Origin: an uncultured Acetatifactor sp.
Lineage (GTDB): Bacteria; Bacillota; Clostridia; Lachnospirales; Lachnospiraceae
Direction: 5' to 3'
NCBI GenBank assembly: GCA_947631615.1
Contig: CANRLX010000012.1
Coordinates: 1 to 49,524 of the forward strand
Length of the DNA: 49,524 nucleotides
Shown here piece after piece: positions 26,812 to 35,665 of the stretch. Every line of letters starts with the position of its first letter. The first letter of the stretch is position 1. A model generated the notes under the pieces. The model did no database searches, was not told the DNA's origin, and was given only the letters and a program-made list of their open reading frames with translations. A program made the translations under genes and the position numbers.

Positions 26812-28614
26812 CTAACAGTAGTTCTGCATCACAAACTGCAGCTCCGTCTTTCCGCGAAACGTGTTCAGGGAAAGCTGATAGACCACCGAGATCTTCCATC
26901 CCTCCCTACGGGATCCTCCCCGATGCGGCGCCTCCCCCGCCGTCTCTCTTTGGTACAGGGCTTCGCTGCTGCCCGGCCCGAATGTTTCCTCCAGAAATTC
27001 CCCGAACCGCTCCACATCGCCAAAAAAGACCAGATCGGCCTCCATCCCCTCCGGCGTCCGGACCCGATATCGGGCAAAGTTCCCTCCGGCCCCCATCCTT
27101 CGTCCGGACAAAAAAAGCAGATCCTTCTGGGCAAAGAGCGGCCTTGGATTCCCCACGCCGAAGGGCTCCAGAAGCGAAAGCTCCTCCGCCAGCTCCCTGG
27201 TGGCATAGGAGAGAGGCATGGGCACGTCGATGTGCACCCTGGCCACAAAATCCTCCTCCGTCAGCCCGCTGCCCTCATTCAATGCCCGACGTAAGGGTTC
27301 GATATCCTCCTCCCGCATGGAGAGCCCCGCCGCCAGCTTATGCCCGCCAAACCGGGTAAAATATTGTTTTACCGCGTTCATATGTTCGTACATATGATAA
27401 CTCTCAATGGAGCGGCCGGAGCCCTTGACGCCCTCCTCTCCGCGGGTGAGGAGAAAGACCGGATGATTGTATTTTTCCCGTATGCGTCCGGCGATAATCC
27501 CCGCAAGGCTCTCGTGCACATCGGGCAGATAAATCACCAGGACGGGATCGCTCTCTATATGGTGCTCCAGGATATATTCCTCCGCCTCCCTCACCCCCTG
27601 AAGCGTCAGGTTCTTGCGGCTGTCGTTTAACTCCTTCAGCTCCCTGGCGGCGCTCATAGCCTCCGCCCTGGTCCGGCTCTGCAGAAGCTCCAGCGCCCGC
27701 TTCGCCGTGTCCAGCCGTCCGGTGGCGTTCAGGCAGGGGCCGATGACAAAGCCCAGATGGTAGGCGGAAAGCTTCGCACGGTCGATGCCGTTTACCTCCA
27801 TCAGGGCGCGGATCCCCTCGTTTTTTGTATTCTGCAGAAGCTTAAGCCCCTCCTTCACCAGAATACGATTCTCGTCCCGAAGCTCCATGACGTCGCAGAC
27901 GGTGGCAAGCGCCGCAAGCTGCAGAAACTCGTCCATCGCGCCGGCCAGCGCAGGATCCTGTGTCTTCTCCCAAAGCGCCTGCATATACTTGTAGGCCACC
28001 ACGCCGCCGCAGATATTTTTACAGGGATAGGCGCACTCCTCCCGCTTGGGATCCACCACCGCCAGGGCAGGCGGCAGAAGCTCCCTTCTCACACCGTCCT
28101 CCACCAAAAAAGGCACCTCGTGATGATCCGTGACGATCACGCCGATCCCCAGGGAGGCCGCCAGTTCGATCTGGGGCGCCGCCGCGATGCCGTTGTCGCA
28201 GGTGAGGATCAGCTCCACGCCGTCCTTTTGAGCCTCCTCAATCAAATGGTCGTTTAACCCGTACCCGTCGTGGATGCGGTGGGGGATGGCGGTATCCACA
28301 CAAGCTCCCAAAATCTGCAGCCCTTCGGTCAGGATATCGGCGGAGCAGACGCCGTCCACGTCATAGTCGCCGATGACCCGTATGCGCTTTTTCTCCGAAA
28401 TCGCCGAAAGAAGCACGGACACCGCCCGATCCATGTCCCGCAAAAGCCAGGGGGAATACAGATCCTCCAGCGTTCCGTGCAGAAACCGCTCGATCTCTGT
28501 CTCCTCCGTCAGATCCCGATTCCGCAGGATGCGCGCCAACACGGGGCTGATGTGAAACTCCTCCGCCCACTTCTGAAAATCCGCCTTCTTGGCGGCCACA
28601 AACCATTTTTCCAT
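26812..28614 (-). CDS. recJ: Single-stranded-DNA exonuclease RecJ
   Basis: RecJ degrades single-stranded DNA 5' to 3' in recombination and repair. The 600-residue protein has the DHH-family motifs GDYDVDGVCSA and TDHHEVPF and the DHHA1 region FGGHKLAAGLSM. I chose ATG 28614 (MEKWFVAAKKADF) because GGAGGG lies just ahead and the family begins there; the frame extends upstream to 28818 but that extension is read over the neighbouring gene and is not RecJ-like. The gap to the upstream gene is about 70 bases. Confidence 0.95.
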   Translation of the reverse strand: MEKWFVAAKKADFQKWAEEFHISPVLARILRNRDLTEETEIERFLHGTLEDLYSPWLLRDMDRAVSVLLSAISEKKRIRVIGDYDVDGVCSADILTEGLQILGACVDTAIPHRIHDGYGLNDHLIEEAQKDGVELILTCDNGIAAAPQIELAASLGIGVIVTDHHEVPFLVEDGVRRELLPPALAVVDPKREECAYPCKNICGGVVAYKYMQALWEKTQDPALAGAMDEFLQLAALATVCDVMELRDENRILVKEGLKLLQNTKNEGIRALMEVNGIDRAKLSAYHLGFVIGPCLNATGRLDTAKRALELLQSRTRAEAMSAARELKELNDSRKNLTLQGVREAEEYILEHHIESDPVLVIYLPDVHESLAGIIAGRIREKYNHPVFLLTRGEEGVKGSGRSIESYHMYEHMNAVKQYFTRFGGHKLAAGLSMREEDIEPLRRALNEGSGLTEEDFVARVHIDVPMPLSYATRELAEELSLLEPFGVGNPRPLFAQKDLLFLSGRRMGAGGNFARYRVRTPEGMEADLVFFGDVERFGEFLEETFGPGSSEALYQRETAGEAPHRGGSRREGWKISVVYQLSLNTFRGKTELQFVMQNYC

Positions 28615-28684
28615 GGGACTGGCCCTCCGTTTTCTCCGCTGTCGTTTCTCCGCTGCCGTTTTTTCGCCAAAGCGCCCCGCTCCC

Positions 28685-29689
28685 CTATTCCTCCGAATCG
28701 GCCACGGCCCGCATGTCCTCGATCCGGTACACGCCGTCCCGCTCTGCCACATCGGCGATGATCTCGCTCTCCACCCATTTCCCCAACAGGCTAAAGGCAC
28801 ATTCCAGATAAGCCCCATTCTCCCCCTGAATCAGACTTACCCGCCAGAGGACCTCGTCTGCGGGCTCCCGCTCCCAGCTCTCCACCGACGGCCAGGCCTC
28901 CTCCGCTATCGGCACCTCCGTCTGAAATCCGGTCGCCTTCACCGTGGCGAGCATCCGATACTTTTCCGGAGAAGTATAATCCACCCTCAGACAATAGGTG
29001 TGCCCATCCGCCTCCTGGCGTTCAAAGGGAAGCTCCGCCTCCCGATACCCCTCCTGAGTCCACTCGTACAGCGCGGTATCACCAAATGCCGTGGGATCGG
29101 TGCTGGTGAGATAGGACAGGGTAAAGAGGATCTCCTGTCTGCCGTCCCCGTTCAGATCGCAGTGCTGCACCTTAGGAAAACCGGTGTCATAGCAGTCCGT
29201 TACCGTAAGCTCCTCTCCGTTTCCAAACTCCACCCGATAGTCGCAGAGTTCCTTTCCCCGATACTCCCGATAGATCCGATCCGTCCTGCCGTCCCCGTCA
29301 TAGTCGCATCCCCGAAAGCTCTCATAATCCGTCCATTGAACGCACTCGTCCAGATACCCCGTATATCCCCAGTGCCCTATGACGGAGGGCTCTTGGATCT
29401 CCTGCGGCTCTCGCAAGGACTCCCCGCCCGCATCCGTGGGATCGGACGAGGTGGCAGGCGTTTCGGACGGCTCCGCCTCCTGTCCTTCCGTTTCCTGCCA
29501 GCCGATGATTTTCCCGTCGGCTGCTTTTTGTCCGGACGGTTCCGGTTCCCCGCCGTCCCGCACACAGGCTTTCATCAGCAGAATCTCCGCCAAAATACAG
29601 GCGGCCACCAGAATCCCCAGCCAGCAGATCAGACTCTTGCTTTTTGGGCGCGGCCGCTCCTCTGCGGGCGCGCTCTTCTCCTCTTTCAT
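28685..29689 (-). CDS. Membrane-anchored protein with Asp-rich calcium-loop-like motifs
   Basis: The 334-residue protein has a short basic N-terminus, one membrane helix (about residues 20-42), a low-complexity Glu/Pro/Ser/Thr linker (about 45-100) and an extracytoplasmic domain. That domain carries two Asp-rich loops, DYDGDGRTDRIY and DLNGDGRQEILF, the pattern of FG-GAP/VCBS-type or EF-hand-like calcium-binding repeats. Its function is unknown. It lies directly ahead of recJ but there is no evidence that the two are functionally linked. Confidence 0.7.
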   Translation of the reverse strand: MKEEKSAPAEERPRPKSKSLICWLGILVAACILAEILLMKACVRDGGEPEPSGQKAADGKIIGWQETEGQEAEPSETPATSSDPTDAGGESLREPQEIQEPSVIGHWGYTGYLDECVQWTDYESFRGCDYDGDGRTDRIYREYRGKELCDYRVEFGNGEELTVTDCYDTGFPKVQHCDLNGDGRQEILFTLSYLTSTDPTAFGDTALYEWTQEGYREAELPFERQEADGHTYCLRVDYTSPEKYRMLATVKATGFQTEVPIAEEAWPSVESWEREPADEVLWRVSLIQGENGAYLECAFSLLGKWVESEIIADVAERDGVYRIEDMRAVADSEE

Positions 29690-29792
29690 GTTCTCTCCTC
29701 CCTCTTTTGTGTCAAATACAGGGGATTGCAGCGCTTACCGTCCACTCAATCCACCGACGTTTCCTCCACTTTCCATGCCCCGACCCATTTTT

Positions 29793-30365
29793 TCAGCTCG
29801 CCGCAGGTCCGCCAAGGGCAAACGCCAGAAATAACATCAGGCAAATTGCGACGGGGCACAGCAGCGCCAGTATACCCAATATCAGCGTGACATTATAGCC
29901 GCGTTTCCCTCTGCGCCTGTGAATACTGTATGCGATAAGCACAATTCCGATTGCCAAAAAAACAAACGGCATACACACAAAAAGAAACGCTTCCCACGGC
30001 ATTAGATCCAGCAAGAATATCAATAATACAGCGGAAATAACAGATACCACACAGATGATACCATTTCTTCGCTCGATCTGGCGTTGATAGGCAGCCAGGC
30101 AAATCACACGGTTCACCGCTTCCTCCGCTTCACCGGCAGGCAGTTCCTCTCTGGGCTCCCTTTCCGACTGCATGATTTCCAGTACACTGACTCCCAAAGC
30201 GTCCGCCAGCGGTTTCACCGTATTGATGTCCGGAAAACCCAATCCCCGTTCCCATCTGGAAACCGCTTTGTCCGTTACACTCAATTTCGCTGCCAGCTCT
30301 GCCTGCGTCCAGCCCCTCTCTTTTCTCATCGTTGCAATAAATTCTCCAAACCTTCTGCTGTCCAT
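29793..30365 (-). CDS. XRE-family HTH regulator with membrane domain
   Basis: Residues 1-65 form a Cro/C1-type helix-turn-helix (FIATMRKERGWTQAELAAKL, then VSRWERGLGFPD). A linker follows, then three or four hydrophobic helices to the C-terminus. Such DNA-binding plus membrane proteins are common in Clostridia and are thought to sense envelope conditions or partner membrane proteins. No clear target gene is adjacent. The 209 bases between this gene and hepT show no further gene. Confidence 0.88.
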   Translation of the reverse strand: MDSRRFGEFIATMRKERGWTQAELAAKLSVTDKAVSRWERGLGFPDINTVKPLADALGVSVLEIMQSEREPREELPAGEAEEAVNRVICLAAYQRQIERRNGIICVVSVISAVLLIFLLDLMPWEAFLFVCMPFVFLAIGIVLIAYSIHRRRGKRGYNVTLILGILALLCPVAICLMLFLAFALGGPAAS

Positions 30366-30574
30366 CTGTTCCCTGTCTCCTTTTTCGGTGCGATGAAATT
30401 GTAGTCATTGTACGAAAGGTTCCAAATTTTATCAACCGATGAATCGTAGAGTTTGCCGGAAACCGCAGGAAAAGCAGCCGTGATTCCCGATGGATGTAAA
30501 TATGATCGGTATGTTTTTTCGCAACGGCAGTTCCGTTGGTTTACCTCTCGCCGTTGGTGAAAGTATATCTTCTT

Positions 30575-30925
30575 TTACATTTCTTCCGTATCAAGCAGTT
30601 CTTTCAGTTGGTTTATCAAAATCGGCAGTTCCTCAAAAACTACATCCGCTATGATGTTCCAGTTTGTCCCATCGTAGTCATGAACCAGTCTGTGTCTGAC
30701 ACCGGCAATCATTGTCCACTGAATATTCTGATGGGCTTCTTTGTAATCTTTTGACAAATGATAGACATGTTCTCCGATATTATATAACGGTGTTGTAACA
30801 AGCCATTGCAAAGTAGTTTCCCTTAACAAATCCTCTTTCTTGACTTGATTATCCTTGAGATATCCATACAGTTTTACTGCATTGTCATATATTCTCTGAA
30901 CACGTTGCTGATCGGAATACTTCAT
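30575..30925 (-). CDS. hepT: HEPN-type toxin HepT
   Basis: The 116-residue protein is a HEPN-domain RNase toxin of the HepT (DUF86) family. The catalytic Rx4HxY motif is intact as R77-H82-Y84 (RHRLVHDY). In characterised pairs the tyrosine is AMPylated by the partner MntA to block the RNase. It overlaps the end of mntA by 4 bases (ATGA), so the antitoxin is made first. The pair is AT-richer than the housekeeping genes, consistent with acquisition. Confidence 0.9.
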   Translation of the reverse strand: MKYSDQQRVQRIYDNAVKLYGYLKDNQVKKEDLLRETTLQWLVTTPLYNIGEHVYHLSKDYKEAHQNIQWTMIAGVRHRLVHDYDGTNWNIIADVVFEELPILINQLKELLDTEEM

Positions 30926-31224
30926 GCTACGAGCAACCTCTCTTTCATAATTGTATTATAAAATTCACTCTCCTGATTAATTTCATGAATTTCAAATACA
31001 TCCACATTCTTATCCAATACTTCCCGCAATTCTTCAGCAAGTGCAAAAATCATGGTAAGTTTGAAGTCATCTCCCCCATATACCAAAAAATCCAGATCGC
31101 TATCTATTCCCGCTTCTCCTCTGGCATAAGAACCAAATAAATAAATCTGATCTACATGATACTTTTCAGCAATCGGCTTAACCATATCAATTATATTTTC
31201 TATTGTTAATACTACATTTTTCAT
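30922..31224 (-). CDS. mntA: MNT-type nucleotidyltransferase antitoxin MntA
   Basis: The 100-residue minimal nucleotidyltransferase has GS31-32-x10-D43-x-D45 (GSYARGEAGIDSDLDF), the intact catalytic pattern GSx10DxD. In known HepT/MntA systems it AMPylates the toxin tyrosine. AAAGGG lies upstream of ATG 31224. It is the first gene of the pair. Confidence 0.9.
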   Translation of the reverse strand: MKNVVLTIENIIDMVKPIAEKYHVDQIYLFGSYARGEAGIDSDLDFLVYGGDDFKLTMIFALAEELREVLDKNVDVFEIHEINQESEFYNTIMKERLLVA

Positions 31225-31264
31225 GTGATTGTTCCCTTTCTACTATTTTGTGGTAAACGAAAAT

Positions 31265-32023
31265 TTACCATCGGACAGTCTTCATTCGGATCCTGACATA
31301 ATCCGCATACCATTTGCCGTTTATATACAGGCTATCTCTCAATTCCTTTACCGTCCGACGGATAATGTCCTCCTTCTCCTGCTCTGTTTGTATGACCGTA
31401 AACGGCCTTTTTATAAACATACGGATCCATTCCTCCATTCCGTTTTCGCCCTGGAGCTCGGTAGGCCTGTCAAACAGCACCGCATACCTTACCTGAAAGC
31501 CCTCCCACTCCAATAGTGAGGCATACTCGCCAATCGTAGGAAAATAAAAGGGCATTTCATAACAAAAACCGTATTCCTGAAAAGCAGCCGCCAATGCGCT
31601 ATGGATCATCCGATTATTATTACATCCGCCAAACTCGAAAACAAACTGGCCATTCTTTTTCAGCGCCTTATATACGCATTTTATCATATCCGGTTGTTTT
31701 TCCTTTTCCACCCAATGAAATACCGCATTGGAAAACACAACGTCAACCGGTTCCGGAAGAGCAAAATTGACAGCGTCCCCTTGCACAAACTCGATCTCAG
31801 GATAGTTTCTCCTCGCAATGTCCAATAATTCCTTGGAGGCGTCCAGCCCTGTTACCCGATATCCCTTCTTCTGCAAAACCTTTGTCAAGGCACCGTTTCC
31901 GCATCCCAGATCCAGTACGGAACTGCCCGACGGCGCGTCGATCAGCTCTGCAACACGGTTCCCGTACTGGGGAACAAAGGAAAAATCGGATGTGTATTTT
32001 TCAGCGTCCCATGTAATATTCAT
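31265..32023 (-). CDS. Class I SAM-dependent methyltransferase
   Basis: The 252-residue protein has SAM motif I VLDLGCGNGALTKVL, motif II acidic VTGLDASKELL and the later VVFSNAVFHWV. It resembles trans-aconitate methyltransferase-like small-molecule methyltransferases, but the substrate is not predictable from sequence. It begins about 75 bases after a decayed methyltransferase gene of a different type. Confidence 0.85.
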   Translation of the reverse strand: MNITWDAEKYTSDFSFVPQYGNRVAELIDAPSGSSVLDLGCGNGALTKVLQKKGYRVTGLDASKELLDIARRNYPEIEFVQGDAVNFALPEPVDVVFSNAVFHWVEKEKQPDMIKCVYKALKKNGQFVFEFGGCNNNRMIHSALAAAFQEYGFCYEMPFYFPTIGEYASLLEWEGFQVRYAVLFDRPTELQGENGMEEWIRMFIKRPFTVIQTEQEKEDIIRRTVKELRDSLYINGKWYADYVRIRMKTVRW

Positions 32024-32098
32024 CTCCTGTATCCTCCTTCCGCGAAACGATCGCTCCCCTCTGATGCTCTGCCCTCCCTGTTCAACCGGAATTTACTG

Positions 32099-32296
32099 CT
32101 ATCGCTTTTTTAATTCCGCAATAGCCGCATAATGCAAAACATCATCTTCCGACAAGGAAGCGCCGATTCCTCGACAGGCCTTCATTCTGCCATTCCAGCT
32201 TTCCCGTGTAAAATGTACGTTTAAAGGATATATTTGTTTTAGTATGCGGCATATCTTCGGCATAATTTGTTCGTGGTTAAAATACCAGAAACACTG
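32099..32296 (-). pseudogene. Decayed class I methyltransferase, C-terminal remnant
   Basis: No start-codon gene is visible in 32024-32316, but one minus-strand frame reads CFWYFNHEQIMPKICRILKQ, then PLNVHFTRESWNGRMKACRG and IGASLSEDDVLHYAAIAEL, ending at TAG 32099. The segment WNGRMKACRGIGASLSE and the preceding YFNHEQIMPKI piece are typical of the later part of a common Clostridia methyltransferase; the N-terminal SAM-binding half and the piece between the two segments are missing. The frame is closed upstream by a stop at 32297-32299. Confidence 0.6.
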
Positions 32297-32316
32297 TTAT
32301 CCTCACAAGCGACGAT

Positions 32317-32766
32317 TTACTTAATGGAAACCGTCCAAGTCTCGCCATCGACCAGATACTGAAATTCCGTCAGAGCAGGATCGTTTATTACCCGCATCAA
32401 TTCTGCAAAGTCATCAACCGTGTTTATCTCGGACAAACGACTGCTTTCCACCCATTCCATCTGACCCTCATCCGAAGAAACAACCGTTCCGCAATATTCG
32501 GTAGCTTTAAACAGAAAGACAACATATCGTCCGTTCCTGATTGGAAACTGCTTCACTCCTACAAGCCGTGGATTCTTTATGTCCAGCCCCGTTTCTTCTT
32601 TCATTTCACGAACCACTGCATCAACGAAAGATTCGCCCAGTTCCACATGACCGCCTGGAAGCGTATACCCCTGCCAATCATTTTTCGTTCTATTCTGAAG
32701 GAGTATTCTGTCCCCGTCTGTGATGAGACACAGCACCGTCAGTTCAACCTTTTCTGTTCTGCTCAT
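32317..32766 (-). CDS. NUDIX hydrolase
   Basis: The 149-residue protein carries an intact NUDIX box, Gx5Ex7REUxEExGU, running from GGHVELGESF to REMKEETGLDI. Such enzymes hydrolyse nucleoside diphosphates linked to another group; the 8-oxo-dGTPase (MutT-like) branch is the closest by eye. It ends ahead of the methyltransferase remnant and follows the TfoX-N gene after 9 bases, so those two are probably cotranscribed. Confidence 0.88.
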   Translation of the reverse strand: MSRTEKVELTVLCLITDGDRILLQNRTKNDWQGYTLPGGHVELGESFVDAVVREMKEETGLDIKNPRLVGVKQFPIRNGRYVVFLFKATEYCGTVVSSDEGQMEWVESSRLSEINTVDDFAELMRVINDPALTEFQYLVDGETWTVSIK

Positions 32767-32775
32767 TTGACTTCC

Positions 32776-33090
32776 TCACTTTTTCTTAGAAGCAGGAAGT
32801 TCCTCATACATAGCTTCCAACAAATCCCGAAGAAACTCCTTATTCTCTACATCATCCACCAGCAGCATTTCCTTTGCGCCCTCATAGGGAAGTTCCATGT
32901 CCGCATTCGGCATCATCGCCACAGCAGATTTGGTAGGTTTCACGAGCAGTCTGTCATCGTAGATGCCTCCGACAATCTTTCCCCGATAATAAAGAAGATA
33001 CTCTCCCATCATTGCACGATACGTAATATCTTCTAATTCCGATAACTGTCCTAAAATAAATTCCAGATATTCTTTCCTTGACGCCACCAT
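32776..33090 (-). CDS. TfoX N-terminal domain protein
   Basis: The 104-residue product (start MVASRKEYLEFILGQL) contains MGEYLLYYRGKIVGGIYDDR and LLVKPTKSA, the core of the TfoX-N fold. Only this domain is present. In other bacteria full-length TfoX is a competence regulator, but stand-alone domains in Bacillota have no assigned role. I chose ATG 33090 because GAGGAGGTGGA precedes it; the frame upstream to 33159 is not conserved-looking. Confidence 0.75.
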   Translation of the reverse strand: MVASRKEYLEFILGQLSELEDITYRAMMGEYLLYYRGKIVGGIYDDRLLVKPTKSAVAMMPNADMELPYEGAKEMLLVDDVENKEFLRDLLEAMYEELPASKKK

Positions 33091-33210
33091 TCCACCTCCT
33101 CTTTGGCAGCTGAGAATCTGCACCCGCTTTTGCCGTCCGGAGGAAACGTCACAAATCACACAGGGCGTTTTTTACCGTCTGCAAACATCCGCACGGGTAT
33201 GAGTAGTTAA

Positions 33211-33237
33211 ATCGGGAGGACATAACGCCCTCCCGAT
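33211..33237 (-). terminator. Terminator-like hairpin after secDF
   Basis: ATCGGGAGG and CCTCCCGAT form a 9-bp stem with a 9-base loop 24 bases past the secDF stop. The following T-run is short on the minus strand. Confidence 0.55.
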
Positions 33238-33261
33238 CCTCTGTTTTTATTGCACAACCGC

Positions 33262-35529
33262 TTATTTTACCTTCTCCTTCTTGGGGGGAAACTTTGTGCG
33301 CAGCGTGTACCACAGGGCTCCCGCCAGACATACGGAGGAGTATGCGCCGCACACGATGCCCACCATCAGGGGCAGGGCGAAATCCTTTATGCTGGTCACG
33401 CCCAGGATATACAGAGCCGCCACCATGACAAAGGTCGTCAGGGAGGTAAAGATGCTTCTGGACAGCGTCTGCACGATGCTTCGGTTGATCACATCCTTCA
33501 GATCGTCCTTCTTTGTCATCACCGCCATATTTTCGCGGATACGGTCAAAGATGACGATGGTCGCGTTGATGGAATAGCCCACGATCGTCAGCATACACGC
33601 GATAAACGTATTCCCCACGGACACTCTCGCCACCGCATAGAAGGCAAGCACCACCAGCACGTCGTGCAAGAGGGCGATCACGCTGCTGACGCCGAAGCGG
33701 ATATCGCTGAAGCGGATGCGGATATAGATCAGCATACACACGATGGCAACCGCCACGGCCAGGATGGTGTCGGAACGCATCTCGTCGCTGATGGTGGAGC
33801 TGATCGTCTCGGACGTGATCGTCGATTGATCCACACCGTAATTCTCCGCAAACATCTGATCCAGAGCCTCTCTCTGTTCCAGATTCAGCGCATTCGTCTT
33901 AAAGATCACCTCGTTGGAGTCCTGAACGGTCTGAACCTGAACGGCGCTGCCTGTCTTCTCTTCGATCTGGGGCACCACCTGCGCCGTGAGATCCTCCAGC
34001 GTCCAGCTCTCGTTAAAGTTCACCGTGGTAGCGGTGCCGCCCTTAAACTCCAGGCTGTAATTTAAAGCGTCCTCTCCGCCCGCCACATGCACGCCCATCA
34101 CCACAAAGCCTGCGGCGATCAGGGCCAGGGAAATCCCAAAGAAAATTCCTCTCTTGGAAAGGAAATTTATGGTCTTGTGCTCCCGTCCTACACCGTAGAG
34201 CTTCTCGCTTCTTGCGCCCAACGCGTAAAACGCATTCAGCACCCATCGGGTCACCACAAGCGCGGTGAACATGGACAGCGCAATGCCGAGCGCCAGCGTC
34301 TGCGCAAAGCCTCTGATCGTGCCGGGCCCCAAAAACAGAAGCACTACGGCGGCGATCAGGGTCGTCACGTTTCCGTCTATAATGGCGGACAGCGCCTTGT
34401 CAAACCCGATCTTAACGGCGCTCTTCACCGTCTTGCCGGCAGCCAGCTCCTCGCGGATGCGGGCGAAGATGATCACGTTGGCGTCCACCGCCATACCGAT
34501 GGAGAGGATAATGCCCGCCACACCGGAAAGGGTGAGCGTCATGTCAAAGCCGTTCAGCAAAAGCACTACCAGCGCCACATACAGGGCCAGTCCAATGACG
34601 GAAGCAAGACCCGGCAAAAGATATACCACGATCATAAACAGGGCGACAATGATGCAGCCGATCACCGCCGCACGGAGGCTTGTCTCGATCGCCTCCTCGC
34701 CCAGCTGGGCGCCCACCACCTTGGAGTGCAGTTCCTCCAGCTCCAGCTTCAGTCCGCCGATGCGGATGGTGGAGGCGAGCTTCTCGGCCTCCTCAAAGCT
34801 GCTCATGGGAGAGATCTGCGCGCTTCCGTCCGTGAGAACCGCGTTTACGGAGGGCACGCTGACAAATGCCCCGTCATAGTAAATTCCCAAGGTCTCGCCG
34901 TTGTTGTATGCCTTCTCCGTGGCCGCCGCGAATTTTTCCCTTCCCTCATCCGTCATGGTCAGCGACACCACATAGGTCATATTCTGCATGGAATCCTGGG
35001 TGGTGACCGCCCTCGCGTCCGCAACGTCTGTGCCGACCAGGGCAATGGAGCCGTCCGCCTCCAGCTCCTCGATGGACTTGTTCAGCGTGTAGGCGTAGCT
35101 GTAACCGCCGTCCGCCGTCTGGGTCATATTGTAGGAATAGTTGGCATTGCCCTGACTGTCTGTCTCGGAAATAAAATAGAGGGTGCCCGGTCTGCCGAGC
35201 TCCTGCAGGATGGCGTTGGCATCCTCCACTCCGGGGATCTCAATATTGATCCGGTCGGAGCCCTCCTGGTACACAATGGCCTCCGTGCTGTAATTTTCCA
35301 CACGCTGTTGAAGCTTTGAGATGGTGTCCGCCATATCCGTCGAGGACGGCTCCTCCTCTCCCACCACCTGGTAGGTGATGCTGACACCTCCCGCCAGATC
35401 AAGCCCCAGCTTGATGTCCGACGCGCTGCCCGCTCCCGTTGCATCCGTGCCGTTTAAGTCCACATAGGAGACTCCCACCAGCACAAGCAGGATGCAGAGC
35501 AGTATAATGACCGCTTTACTTTTCTTCAT
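33262..35529 (-). CDS. secDF: Fused protein-export membrane protein SecDF
   Basis: SecD and SecF use the proton-motive force to assist Sec-dependent export. Here they are one 755-residue protein. SecD is the N-terminal part, with LGLDLAGGVSITYQV and a large periplasmic-side loop. SecF begins near residue 450 (SLEFKGGTATTVNF) and carries the six-helix tail with NATIVIFDRIREN. The fusion is known in Bacillota. It follows scfB by about 135 bases; this linkage with the SCIFF genes is widespread in Clostridia. No yajC gene is present next to it. Confidence 0.95.
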   Translation of the reverse strand: MKKSKAVIILLCILLVLVGVSYVDLNGTDATGAGSASDIKLGLDLAGGVSITYQVVGEEEPSSTDMADTISKLQQRVENYSTEAIVYQEGSDRINIEIPGVEDANAILQELGRPGTLYFISETDSQGNANYSYNMTQTADGGYSYAYTLNKSIEELEADGSIALVGTDVADARAVTTQDSMQNMTYVVSLTMTDEGREKFAAATEKAYNNGETLGIYYDGAFVSVPSVNAVLTDGSAQISPMSSFEEAEKLASTIRIGGLKLELEELHSKVVGAQLGEEAIETSLRAAVIGCIIVALFMIVVYLLPGLASVIGLALYVALVVLLLNGFDMTLTLSGVAGIILSIGMAVDANVIIFARIREELAAGKTVKSAVKIGFDKALSAIIDGNVTTLIAAVVLLFLGPGTIRGFAQTLALGIALSMFTALVVTRWVLNAFYALGARSEKLYGVGREHKTINFLSKRGIFFGISLALIAAGFVVMGVHVAGGEDALNYSLEFKGGTATTVNFNESWTLEDLTAQVVPQIEEKTGSAVQVQTVQDSNEVIFKTNALNLEQREALDQMFAENYGVDQSTITSETISSTISDEMRSDTILAVAVAIVCMLIYIRIRFSDIRFGVSSVIALLHDVLVVLAFYAVARVSVGNTFIACMLTIVGYSINATIVIFDRIRENMAVMTKKDDLKDVINRSIVQTLSRSIFTSLTTFVMVAALYILGVTSIKDFALPLMVGIVCGAYSSVCLAGALWYTLRTKFPPKKEKVK

Positions 35530-35591
35530 GTCCTTCCTTTCCTTTCCTTGTCATGTATTCTATCTTCTTAATCCCATCTATCTCATCACGG

Positions 35592-35647
35592 ATTCTATAC
35601 GACCACATTCTATACGATCGCATATCCTACACGATCACGTATTCTAC
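35592..35647. repeat. Short degenerate tandem repeat ahead of secDF
   Basis: Three and a half copies of a 15-17 base unit (ATTCTATACGATCGCAT-like) lie between the scfB stop and the secDF start. The copies begin at 35592, 35607, 35624 and 35641 and differ at a few positions. Confidence 0.7.
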
Positions 35648-35665
35648 CAAAATTCATACCGCCCG

